A stretch of DNA of 64,000 bases from Clitopilus passeckerianus (taxonomy: Eukaryota; Basidiomycota; Agaricomycetes; Agaricales; Entolomataceae). This document shows positions 24,797 to 36,100 of this stretch, one piece after another; within the stretch, counting starts at the first letter, position 1; every line of letters starts with the position of its first letter. The position numbers and the translations under genes are program-made. Below the pieces are notes generated by a model. The model made no database searches. It was not told where the DNA came from and saw only the letters and a program-made list of their open reading frames with translations. The DNA lies in the NCBI GenBank assembly GCA_944990035.1, contig CALYLX010000150.1:682001-746000 (forward strand), in the 5' to 3' direction.

Positions 24797-25468
24797 ATGA
24801 TGTCGCAAGGATTTGCGGGTCCGGTATCAGAAGATAAATACGGTCGCGGGTTGTGTCACTTGTGTTCAGGCTGGCCCTCTTCAAACACCCCACGTAAATT
24901 TCCTGTAGTCCTTGAGGATGCAACCCTATTCGACCCTGTCTGGTACAATACTATGTATACTGCTCGCTGTGACCTTGCCGGCAAGCTCGTTCGCCCGCCC
25001 AACCACAGGTGGTCAAGTCGCTGGCTTAGACATTGCCGTGGGCAGTAATCAGTAGGTCTTGTTTAACTGGATCACGCCATTAGTAGCTGACAGTTCTCTC
25101 CCAGCCTAACAGGCCATGGACGGCGTTTCTCTCTAGCAGATAGACCACTGCGTCGCCGCCTAATACCTCGTGCTTCTGGTCCACACAAGCCGACCAAGCC
25201 CAGACCTCCTCACGTTAGATCAAAGAAGACTTCACTGGAGCATGGAGGCGATTCTCATATCACAACTTCACCGGCAACGCCCGCCGAGAAGATCAAAGAA
25301 AACATTAAAGACAATGGCATGCCGTCCATTGCACAAATGATTGCGAGTGGGTGGAAGAACGAATCCGAGGAGAGTAAGGAACGGTGGAGGAAGATCGAGG
25401 CGCAGCGTGAAAGGATGTACCGTGACGGACCTAGAGCAGGTACACACCCATCAGGAAAACTTCGATGA
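24797..25468 (+). CDS. Doubtful small gene with a basic, helical C-terminal part
   Basis: A possible two-exon gene (24797-25044, 25105-25468; 60-base intron), 203 residues. The most coding-like part is the second exon, rich in Arg/Lys/Pro (RPLRRRLIPRASGPHKPTKP), then a helical segment MIASGWKNESEESKERWRKI EAQRERMY that resembles the last helix of an HMG-box or a similar DNA-binding helix. The first exon has no recognisable motif and its start is uncertain (another in-frame ATG lies at 24716). It may be only the tail of a gene whose 5' exons I cannot define, or not a gene. Confidence 0.3.
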
Positions 25469-26279
25469 GACTTGGAAGTTCTGGCAGTAGATTTACCTCT
25501 TGTTCCATAAAAAGACGTCCACTGTTGGTCGAACTTCTGGTCTCTTTCTCATGTAAAATGAAAGTACCTTGCCGAAATTGTCCACCTACTCCTGACTGCC
25601 CGACGCCAGTGCTCGTACGCCTCCATTCTTAAGCATCTATCCATGCGTCTGCACCCTCAGTCGGGACCGGCAACCCTGAAGTATTTCACAAAAACAGCAG
25701 GTCCAAACTCAAAGTTAAAGGGTTCACGATTTCCCCACCAAAATCCAACACAAACAGCATCCCCCTATAGTAAAGTCTAAGTGACACTATCATCTCAAGA
25801 CACATATAAAATTATAATGATCATCACACAATCCTAAAGATTCCGGCAGTGCATGTAACTTGATCATGATCGACCGAGTCTTTGGTACTACGAGTGATAC
25901 ACCCCAAAAGAGGACTTTGGTGGACGGATTTTCATGCTCTTTCAGGCTGAGGTGTTGATTATTTTACTCAGAGAACATTCAGAAACGACAGAATACCGCC
26001 TGAGTCAACCAGGAAGGATTCGGATACGCCACATTGTGTACATTGATTTGTTCGATGGTTGAAGCCACGATGCAGGGCACGTTGCAGATCGGAGTTTAAA
26101 CTTTGTGAATTCACAGTTACTTCCCTGAATCCCTCTCCACCCAAGGTATCGACGACGAACGGTATCACCTCCCATTCCTTTCAAACATTATGCATGTATC
26201 CCATACTCATGGGCTACCAGCTCTTGCTATAGTGCTACCTCATCCACAGCTCACCCACTCTCGTTCACCTATCAATTCT
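25469..26279. other. Intergenic, about 810 bases; no gene recognised
   Basis: No convincing frame on either strand. The right end should hold the promoter of the 26280 gene. Confidence 0.4.
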
Positions 26280-28046
26280 ATGGTCGTTTCCTCACCGCGC
26301 ACACCAAGGACACCTTCAATAGCTTCACGCGGTTCAAACAATGTTCTCTTCGCGTCTTCAGCCCCCAATAGGAACAGTACGGACAGCTGGAACAGCTCTA
26401 ATGCAGATGAGATGGAATGGGAATGGAAACCAGAGCAACTCAGGTTCTTGTCGCGCGTATGTACACAATTCTTCTCAGTTATTCACGTATTCCCTTCCAA
26501 ATTCTAAATGTTCACCTAACTTCGACAGACCCTCGATGCTTTACCCTCTCACCTTGTCACTCCTTTCAACGGCCCAATTCCACCCCCAAATCTCCTGGAT
26601 AAAATAGCTCGTGGCGTTTCTAACGCCAAAGGTCCAATTGACTGGCCCCACTCTCTTCGTGCAACACGCGTCAAACTCATCGAAATCTGCCGTGCTCGCG
26701 CCAAAGAGGCGGAATATGCAGCTTCTGAAGACTCCTGCGTCGATATGGATGGAAATGAGGAAAATGCCCGATATCCCGCACAAGCCGGGAAAACGGCGCG
26801 TCCACTTTACCGCCAGTCCAGTATGGATTTCATTCAGAATGCAGAACTCAAGAAGGATGCACGTAACATCGCAGGGTAAGTCTACGTCCTATGATGTGTC
26901 TACCATCCCGGCTAACATGGTTGCAGTGTTACTGAGAGAATCCAGAAAAATGACAAACCCAGCCCAGGAAGCCTCTACCATCCCTACGCCCGCAACACTA
27001 GTCGGGCATCTCCCCGTTCCGATGGGTCTTCGCTCATGGGTCCCTCCACTCCTAGTTCATCGACCCTCAACACCATCTCGTCACTATCGGTCCATAATCG
27101 TCGCCGTGCTTCATCCAATTTATCGGTCACGTCCATTTCTTCCGTAATGAGCGGAAAGAGCCTTCCCGATCCTCGAGTCCAGCGACTTCAGCGATCTGAG
27201 TCCTTCCGTCCTCCGGCACCCCCTGTCAAGGATGATCGTTCTACAGCTGGCGTCAAGCGAGCTCCTTCCTTCGGCACCCTTGCCCAAGAGGCCAAGCGTA
27301 CGCACGACCTAGACGGTCAAGAGAACAGGGACCCTGGATCATACGCCTCTTCTGACGAAGAGGAAAATGCTAGGACCAAGACTGCCAAGAAGATGCGTGT
27401 CAAGGAATCCAAGGGAATGGGCTCCCCCATTGCACTTCAAACAGGAATCACCCTCAAACCATCATCTAAACCATCTTCATCATCTCCTCTCAAGGCATCT
27501 AAGACCAAGCTTACCTCTCCTCCCGCGCTAGCTTCCCCCTGCTCCAGTCTCCCCCTCCAGTCTAGGAAACGTAGCTCTGCTTCTAGGAAGGCTGATGCGG
27601 CAGTGGTGGAGGACTCGAAGAACGTGGCCCCCAAACCGGCTGGTCGTCCTCGCCATGGAGCTATGAACTTACAGCGCAACCCGAGCATGTTTGGTGCCGA
27701 ACTTCCTCATCTTCAGGGCCATTTGTCGCCTCCTGACCCAGTCGTTACGTCTCGCTCTCAGGCGGCAAGGTCCCCGTATCTGAAGTCCCCAACAAAGTTC
27801 AACTCCTCTTACAGCCCTTACTCGGCTAGTCCGGCCTCACCGAGCCCCCCAGGCACGCCCGAGAACTTGAAGACCCTTCGGAGAGTGCGACGACTCGCAC
27901 CTGGCCGACGAATTTCCTTTGGAAGCCTCGTTGCGCCTGGCGAAGAGGCAGATGGAGAAGAAGACGCCTCTGACCGAGGTGGTTGGATTGAGCGCCAGAG
28001 GCAACGAGAGCTAACTCAGCTGGAGAGTGCCTTCCAGCTCCGTTGA
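26280..28046 (+). CDS. Disordered Ser/Pro-rich protein with a short conserved helical region
   Basis: Three exons (26280-26456, 26529-26875, 26927-28046) give 547 residues in one frame. The first 150 residues include EWEWKPEQLRFLSRTLDALP, LLDKIARGVSNAKGPIDWPH and SLRATRVKLIEICRARAKEA, which look like a small folded domain. The rest is low-complexity, with repeated Ser/Pro/Arg motifs, acidic stretches and a KKMRVKESK-type nuclear signal; many SP and TP sites suggest cyclin-dependent or MAP kinase phosphorylation. An in-frame ATG at 26190 would add 30 residues, but the start at 26280 leads directly into the SSPRTPRTP repeat region. I recognise no named family; a nuclear or cell-cycle role is inference. 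Confidence 0.72.
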
Positions 28047-29911
28047 GCTCATTCAAACCTCTACTCAAAACTCAATGGCTCCCCCTGGAGTCGAATAATA
28101 ATAATCAAGTCACCGGATTGTAACATATTTGTACTATTATCAGCACCCACCCGCACTCAACGTCTCAATTTTCTTCCGCCAACAATTCTTGATGCAACAT
28201 GTAACATAATTTATCGTCCGGTAACCGTTGGTTCTCGACTCGATTCCGCCTTCCTCTCGCCCTCAGGACGTCTTTCTCTCATGACAGCGGTCATGCTCTG
28301 GAGTGGATGCCTCGGCGTACCTGGTTTCCTGCCATTTTCTCGATCACCACCCCTTCCTCGTTATGGGCCTCACTGATATTCGCCAACTTACCCGCGGTCT
28401 GTTCCGCATCCCGTCCATCTCATCCTCCCGAAATTCAAATCGGAATTTCACTTGTGTCTACTTCCCCTAACCCTCCTTCAATTCATCTCCTTCTCGTGTT
28501 CTATGGCTTCGACATTCGTTTGCTCTTTTCGTATTCCTATTCTCTATACCTAACACCCTCGTTTTCACTTCTGTCCTCAGTTCAGCGCTTTGATTTTGTT
28601 TCGATCTCTTCTTCGACTTGCTATCCGCTCACCTCACTCTGTTTGGACACACCTTCCTTCCATTTTTTACTCATCTCATACACATCAAAAACCGTACTCA
28701 CTCATTCAATCACCTCAATCCTCACTCTTTCCATATTTCTACATCATCCTCCGGAAATCCCGTTCGCTCGGACGAACATGTAACAACAATGACAATTTGC
28801 ATTGCCCTCAAAGCAGTGCATATAAGTGGGCAGCCTCTCTGGCTTCATCACATTCTGGCGATTATCACCCATTGCATCGGGACTGGTCCCGCTCACGCAA
28901 GTGCTTTGCACTTCCAAGCTCCAGTGGCATGGACTGGCATCCGCTCCACGAAGCGGCAACTATTGTTCGGACAATCATTTTCATCGCTTTCACTTGCATA
29001 CTTCATTTCACTCCCTTCAATGACAATATTTAGATTTCGGCTGGTCGTCTTCTATTCATGTGTCACCTTTCGTCCCTAATTTACTGTGGCTGGTTTGGAA
29101 CCCATTTTCTGTTCATCCGTGCATGCCTGTTCGCTTTCCATCGCTTGCGTTACCTTGCATTTTCTCCAATATTCCACGCATTTCTTCTACATCATACTAC
29201 ATGAACTGTGCATAGTTTTCAATACTGCATTTCATCATTGGTTCGGTTTTGGAATTTTCCTGACTGAAGCGCATCTGATTTATGGGTATCTTCTTTGCCT
29301 GTCTGAGTCTTGCATTAACGTAGGGTGTCCCTAAAACACGCTCGTTCTCCTGTATCGTATCTGTAACCTGTGCAATTGAAGTATTATCATTCTGTAAATT
29401 CAAAGGCTTCTCGATTCTGAATGCAAGAAACCAACTTTATACAAGGTGAGAAGTGATGAGGCTCGGAAATTCCAGGTATGAGTGAGCGGTCCATGAAAGG
29501 ATGAAAACAGAAAGTCTAAATCTCGATTTCAACGTCCAGCAGCCTATACATCGATTTTGCATGGTTGTATGTGTCGAGTACCATTCACCTCGTGGCCAGA
29601 CGTAGTGCCGTGGCAGTCTTGGTTGGACGTGGAATAAAATTCAGATAAATGAATGCAAGGCCACCTGACAGATTCCCATACGAATGCGTGGCCCATGCAA
29701 AATGTAGAACTGTTGTTAATGGTGGTAGTTACACTTGTGACTCATGGCTTGACACACTGGACTATGAACACCACTGGCATTTATACTTGGATGATTGGTT
29801 CCACAAATAGAGGATTATTCTAGACGGAATGCTGAACTTCGGTCAGACACCTAGTTTATAACCAGGTAAATCCAAAGACTCACTAATACAATTAAACTGC
29901 TGGTCAATGGG
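28047..29911. other. Long intergenic region, about 1.87 kb, pyrimidine-rich on the plus strand
   Basis: No conserved protein frame is visible. From about 28220 to 29100 the plus strand is rich in C and T (runs of TTCCTC/CTTCTC type), and several overlapping short open frames there reflect that bias. In fungi such tracts often mark promoters and long 5' leaders, so this might be an untranslated or non-coding transcript. I see no tRNA or rRNA signature. Confidence 0.4.
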
Positions 29912-30251
29912 TCAATGGGCATCGGATAGAGCCGCTGCTGCATTTTCCTCTGCTTTTGCTATTGCTTTCTGGCGGCGCTCTAGTATCTCTGCCTTCTTCT
30001 CCGCTAATAGTTCAGCTGCGCGCTGATCCCAGTGGTATGCACCATAACCAAAGAAGCCGAACACTCCCATTGCAATCAAATGTCCTCCTGGGTCTGTAGG
30101 TAAAATGCGGAATTTGTTGAGTGTTACAGGTATTGCGTGAATTTGCCGATAACGCACTTTCCAGGATGTTCCTCTTTTGGAGGCCAAGTTGACCCATCCG
30201 TGCAGCGAGCCCGAAGGCTGAGAATCCGAGAATGTTTGCGAGGAGGGACAT
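29912..30251 (-). CDS. Small mitochondrial-type membrane protein, unknown
   Basis: Two exons (30158-30251, 29912-30093; 64-base intron) give 91 residues. The sequence begins MSLLANILGFSAFGLAARMG with a short amphipathic segment, has QLGLQKRNILENPGGHLIAM followed by a hydrophobic stretch (GVFGFFGYGAYHW), and ends in an alanine-, lysine- and glutamate-rich helix. Size, a single membrane span and the basic helix are typical of accessory subunits of inner-membrane respiratory complexes, so an accessory subunit of complex I or a similar complex is a reasonable guess but not shown. Confidence 0.7.
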
Positions 30252-30464
30252 AGTATGCTGGTGAATGTAGTTGACAGTGGACTTTCGGCTTCGAATGAAC
30301 GGGTTGGTCAAGCAAGAGCAAACAGGAGACATAGCCACAGTCGCGATAATGTGACTGGCCACACAACTTGAATATAAGGTTTATATCGGTGGTATCAAAC
30401 CCAACAGCTTTCCTTTGAACTTCACACATCCTTTCTGTTACCATAGGATAATCAACGCCTCAAA

Positions 30465-31512
30465 ATGTCCGAAGGCTTTGACAGTGCGACGATGATGAAG
30501 GTAGAAACTGCCAAGCAGAAGAAGGAGACGGCAGATCAGGCATTCAAACAGGGCGATCTAACGGGTGGTACGTATTTTAGGCTCGAGTAACTCGTATTCT
30601 CAGTTTCATTTATCTTGGATTAGCTTTGAGGCACTACTACGAAGTGAGAAAAGTACCACGATTACCTCTTGATGCACCTCACGACCCCTTCCATTCAGGC
30701 TCTTCTCTTCTTGAAAGGTCTAGATAAGTGAGTGGCGAGCCCTTGTCGACAGGCTCGCACTCACAATACATCTTTCTGCAGGAATGCTCTGAAAAGCATC
30801 GGAATTGGTCCAAGCTCCACCCCGGTTACTGGGGACGGTAAGGATGCCAAAGAGAAGACAGAGGTAGGCCCTCATGTTCGCTCTATGACTGTGACATCCA
30901 TCGACCTCGTTTTCGTAGATTGATGATATCGAAGAGAAGATTCATAGCAATATGTCAGCTGTCCACATAAAGAAGGGTACATGGCACCGTGCTATCGACT
31001 CTGCGGACAAGGTATGCAGGCTCAATCACTATCGTTATGCGCCACCCTGATGTACGTAATCTAGGCTCTTGCTAAGAACGAGAATAATTACAAGGCAATG
31101 TTCAGGAAGGGAAAAGCACTTGGAGAGATGGGTTTCCATGAACGTGCTGTGAGATTGTTGGAAGACGTGAAGGAGAAGAACCCAGCAGGTACTTGAGAAC
31201 CACTTGATCAAGTACCTTCGCTAACTTTGCTTGTCCACTCAACAGATGCCGCTGCTGTCGATGCAGAACTTATACGGCTGAAGGTACTCGATAAAGAACG
31301 TGACAAGGTCAGCAAGCAGAAGCTGAAAGGTAAGGCTTTCCTCTTTCTGAGGCAGTGCGTTCACTCATCATACCATTACAGGCTTCCTCAACAAGGCAGA
31401 GAAAAAGGGTGTCGGCATTGGAAGCCCTGCTGAGAAAGCAAGCTCCTCGAAGGACGTTCCAGTTGGAGCACCCACTCCCGCCTCCATCGAAGAAGTTAAT
31501 GATGATGATTAG
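30465..31512 (+). CDS. TPR-domain protein, immunophilin-type TPR
   Basis: Eight short exons give a continuous protein starting MSEGFDSATMMKVETAKQKK. It has three tetratricopeptide motifs: ETADQAFKQGDLTGALRHYY-E, IHSNMSAVHIKKGTWHRAID SADKA and NYKAMFRKGKALGEMGFHER AVRLLEDV. The TPR layout matches the co-chaperone type found in FKBP-like immunophilins that hold Hsp90, but no peptidyl-prolyl isomerase domain precedes it. After the TPRs come a charged helix and a short acidic C-terminal tail (EEVNDDD). The small exons (for example one of about 22 bases) are supported by frame and by TPR spacing. It ends 95 bases from the convergent 31607 gene. Confidence 0.85.
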
Positions 31513-31606
31513 AGTAGCAGTTGGACTTATTTCTTCATTCATTCGGATTATTCACAGTGTATCAATGCATTTTCCTTTGTCCTCTAGTTTCAGCACCTAC
31601 ATAGGA

Positions 31607-32965
31607 TTATGTCAATTTGGCAACACCCGTCTCTACGAACTGAGAAACATTGAAGCCTCCTTCCGGCGCTTTTACCACACCTGCTTTTTCAAGGACGCTA
31701 AATACTCTCAGGCTTAGATGGTGTACCAGAATCGCCAGTTAACATACCTCAAAGTATCTGTGATGACTTTCTCGGGAATAGCAAGGCAGTCCTTTGGATA
31801 CGCAACAGTCTCGAGCCAGGCCTGCTCAGAATCCAGCGATCAGCCCTTAAACTGGTGTGAGTTAGAGCAATAACACACCTTGATGTCTTCTTCAGGGTAT
31901 CCAAAATGTGTTTTGATGAATTCCACATTCTTTTCTTTGCGACTTTCTACCGAATTGAAATCATTGACATAGTCGGTGAGCTTTGATAGGAAGGTTATGA
32001 CCGCCTCTGCAGGTGCACGATCAGGATGAGCAGCTACAAGCCAGGAAGGCCAGGGCGTCGGAACAGATCCGATCTGCATGGGTTTGAGGAGTCTTGGAGC
32101 CTTGATTGAGACTATGCGACTTACGAATCTACATTCTCCTGCATCAACAAATGGTTTCGTGGTAAACCACTCCCACATAAATGCACTGTAGAACCATCGT
32201 TAATGGAGTCTATCAAGCCGCGAATATCGTTGTTAACTGAAGATTGAATCGGTTAGATACCACGGATGGTACTTGTCGGGGTGAGATCGTTACTTTGAAA
32301 CTTCAAATCATCAGTCGGCCAGCCTTGTTGAAGTGCCATGACGTACGCCATCGTCTGGCTTCCGCTGTAATAATGCGTGATCGGTGTACACAGCGAGTCC
32401 ATGAGGAATGGTTTGAACGAACCTTCCTTGACGAGAAATACCGATCTTCGTCCCTTTCAAGCCCTGAATGTTCTGGTATGGAGAGGCTTTGCCAGTAATG
32501 ACGGCCCTTCGTGACACATTCAGGCGATAACGCGCCCTTTATGGTTAGGAGGCTCACCAGTTGAGTGGTGTCGACACGAAGCTTCCTACCAGCTTGTATG
32601 CCTTGGAGCCGTTGGCAATCCCAGAAATCAGAGGATCCGTCAGAGCACTGCGGGAAGGAACATGCGTAAAACCCCAAAGAGACTATTCGCTAAACCGTGC
32701 CAACATTGCAATATCTATCTCATTGTTGATGAGCCTTGAGATGAGCTGGCCGGTACCACCTGATAAATTTCAATCCAAGAACTCAAACATAGTATCGAGG
32801 TAATTTCTTACTAGGGCATTCGACGAGAGTGAAGGTTTTGCCTTCGTCCGCAGCTGCGAACTGTAAAAGAGGCGAGGAGAAGTGTTCCCTGACTAGAACA
32901 GAGGTCAGCAGGCGCCAAAGCTGTGTTATAGATTCCGGTTTACCAAAACCAACTCTCAATGCCAT
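31607..32965 (-). CDS. Periplasmic-binding-protein-like (type II) protein, cytosolic form
   Basis: A fungal protein with the fold of bacterial type II solute-binding proteins (as in nitrate/taurine ABC binding proteins or the NMT1/THI5 family). Motifs: VREHFSSPLLQFAAADEGKT, GTGQLISRLINNEIDIA, LTDPLISGIANGSKAYKLVG, TGKASPYQNIQGLKGTKIGI and SRQG, MWEWFTTKPFVDAGE, SVPTPWPSWLVAAHPDRAP and FIKTHFGYPEEDIK. There is no signal peptide. About ten exons, including one of only seven codons at the start. One base is missing near 32186, between GST and AFMWEW; elsewhere frame holds. AAG acceptors are used at one junction. The substrate is unknown; a role in pyrimidine or thiamine-like metabolism would be speculation. 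Confidence 0.82.
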
Positions 32966-33132
32966 TACTGGACGTTCCTATGAAATGTGATGAGTGAAAG
33001 GATGAATGTGCTGAGTTCGATAAGATTAGATTGCGCAGTGATCTCTCGCCTGTGACGGGACGCGTCTGTCACATAAATTGGGGTCACATCTTTCTGTGCC
33101 AACTCGCAGTGTTTGCGTAGAATGAGACGAGC

Positions 33133-36100
33133 ATGGCAGCTAGGCAATCTCTTACACTTCCCATTCTCTCGAAATACTTTACAACAGTGAAGACGCTAAA
33201 ACAATATGTACGCGACATACTAGACCCTGATACTCCGGAATATGGTGTCCCTTTTGAACCCCAACCAAATGACACGGAACTCTATGAAGCTTTCCTCAAC
33301 ACCTCTTACGTGGGTGTACAAGATGTCAATAACAGCTCCAATATCAGGTTCAAACCTGTACAACCTATGGTCGACATGAGAGAAGTGAGGAACACCTCTC
33401 CAAAAGTGGCTTAATTCACATGGCAGCAGGTGATAGACCAGGCTCAAGAGAGAATATTCCGGCTCAAAGCGCCTCTTAATTTGCTCACTCAAGGATATAG
33501 AAAGGTAGCAGAGGTCACCAGAAGATTTCTGTGGTTCTGACAAGCCAATTTCCAGTCTTACAAGGATAATAAACCAGGCTCCGCACGTGCTGGAATATCC
33601 AACTACTTCATTAACACTCTTGTCACGGCACTTCAAAGCCCTCAATGGGAAACATTGCTTCAACGGTGAGATTCAAGAAACTGTATTTGTAGAGACCTAA
33701 GCCTGAAGAGCCTGCCTATTCAGTATCGGAGACGATGCTATGCTCCACCTGCTGAGCGATACAAGTATTTTCATCTCGCTTCCTAATGATTGCCTCTGTC
33801 AAGTTACTGGAGAGCCTATCACATATACCAAAGCAGTGGAGGGCCCATCGAAGCCTACAGTCGAGCAGGGAGCATCGACTTCCATGAAGCGTTCAAGACC
33901 GGCGGATTTTGATGTCACTGCTACGGTCACTGCGAAGCGGCGTAAGTTGGGGTCCGCCTCAAAGTTAACTGCCCTCTCATCCGCAGTGAAGATGTAGGTG
34001 AAAGATTTTGACTCACCCCTAGACGCTCACCTCCAGAGATAGACAGTCGCCCGCAGATGTCGTGTTCTCTCGCTCAAGAATATTCTATTCGAGACCAAGG
34101 CGGATGCCGAAAACCGACTTGATCATCGTAGGACTTCCTGAGAAACGTGAGTTCTCAATCTTACACCCGTTTAGCTGCCTATTCACAGATTGAGTAGACA
34201 TTCTTAACGTGATTAAACCATCGTACACGAAGCCGGATCCTGTAAATCTATTCACTTATGTTGACCCAGATCCCCGCGTTCAACAAGACAAGGCTCGCCA
34301 CCTTGCGAAATATGTATTCGCTAGACAGTATAGACTATCCAGTCCATTCACTTCCACGGCGCCTGCAAGAAACATGTACGGACTAAGGCCGGATTACTCT
34401 GATCGTGAGGCAGAAATCAAGGTTAGGTCTCGCTTTATCAAGCTTACGCACTACTAATTCTCGTCGTTATTTTATTAGACTCTTGGGCCTTGCAAGACAC
34501 CGAAGCGCGTTAAGCATATACTTGTTATGCTCGAGTCGATGATCTGGAGACATGGTAAATGCGCATATAAACCTCTCCGAGATCACCTTTGCCCTTCCAA
34601 GGTAAAAACGCATGACTACCCTACCACACAATCTCACCCCCACTCTATAGCTCAAGAGCACCGGAAACAAAGATCTGGATAACTCTATCATCCTGGTTCG
34701 TGCTCACCCGTCGATACATCTTGTACCTCCCCGAGTCTGAAATGCACGCTAGGAAGTAATGTCGGAGCAATCATCTTACATTCAATCTCAAGCTATGTTC
34801 GATATTTCAACCAATTCGACGTTGCCATTGGGCGGAACACAGGCCGAACAGCATGTCAAGTCGAAACCCAAGTTTGCAGAGTTTACTTGTTCCCTTACCG
34901 AGGTGAGGCGAACCTGAAATAAATGGGCAAATAACCATATCTAACAGTTCCATCTCAGGTCTGGCGCTACGTGATTTTGATAACCCGCATCGTCATACCG
35001 AAAGCGTTCTGGGGATCTGAAAAGAACTTCAAAGTTGTGTCCAGCTGTAAGCCCACCTTCCTCTTCGTAGAAAGGATCGGATTAAAGTTATTTGTAGATG
35101 TCAAAGAGTTTATTCAATGCCGGCGGTTTGAAAACATTTCCTTGCATCACATCCTACAATGCTTCAGTACCACAGATTGCGACTGGCTTTCTACGCCTGA
35201 CTCTGCCAAGACGAGCAGAGTGCCTGTCTCTGATGCTCTGACAAGGAGAGAGCTCCTAGAAGATTTCATGTTCTGGTATTTTGATTCCTTTGTCATGGGT
35301 CTTCTTAAGGTAAGCCCGTACAACTGTTATAAATTGACACAAGGTATATACTTCATTGGCAGACCAACTTCTACATCACAGAGGCATCTGCATTCAGGAA
35401 CAGGCTTTTATACTTTCGCCAGGACGATTGGGAATCCTTGTGTGCGCCTCTCATCGAACGACTTGCAACAGGAACATTTACGAAGATCGCAGAGGTACGC
35501 TACGGAACCCCGTTGTAGAAATGAAGCTAATGCAGCCTTCTTAGTCTCATGCCCAGGAACTCTTACGCCAGAGGAAGCTCGGTTTCTCTTTTGTCCGTCT
35601 TTTGCCGAAAGAGACTGGAGTTCGTCCTATCGTCAATTTGCGTCGTCGGCAAAATGTGGCGACTGTGAGCCTGTTGCCTTTCCGTCGTCCTTTCTGTGAT
35701 ATGGATGTTTTTGCAGGCTGGTCGAGCGACAGAACAGTCCATCAACCAGATATTGCAAGCAGCGTTTCATATCCTGGCCTACGAGAAGGTTAGCCACGTT
35801 GGATATTGCATCCCGTCTCTCTAACAAGCTCTGCAGCAACATCAACCTGAACGAGTCGGAGCTGCCATCTTTACTCCCGAAGATATATACCCAAGGCTGA
35901 AGGAATTCAAATCGCGGATACGCTGTCCTGATGGGACTCTGCCGAAGATCTATTTTGTCAAGGTGGATGTGCAGGCTTGCTTCGATACCATTGACCAGAG
36001 CAAATTGCTTGAAATTCTGCGCGAGTTAATCTCAGAGGTTCGTCTGAACTGCGACTTGCTTGGAAGGTGCTAACGCCAGGCACTAGGATGGATATATGAT

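Noticed and set aside
28307..29079. Overlapping Ser/Leu/His-rich open frames on the plus strand
   Set aside because: They follow from the pyrimidine bias of the region; no conserved residues or splice structure.
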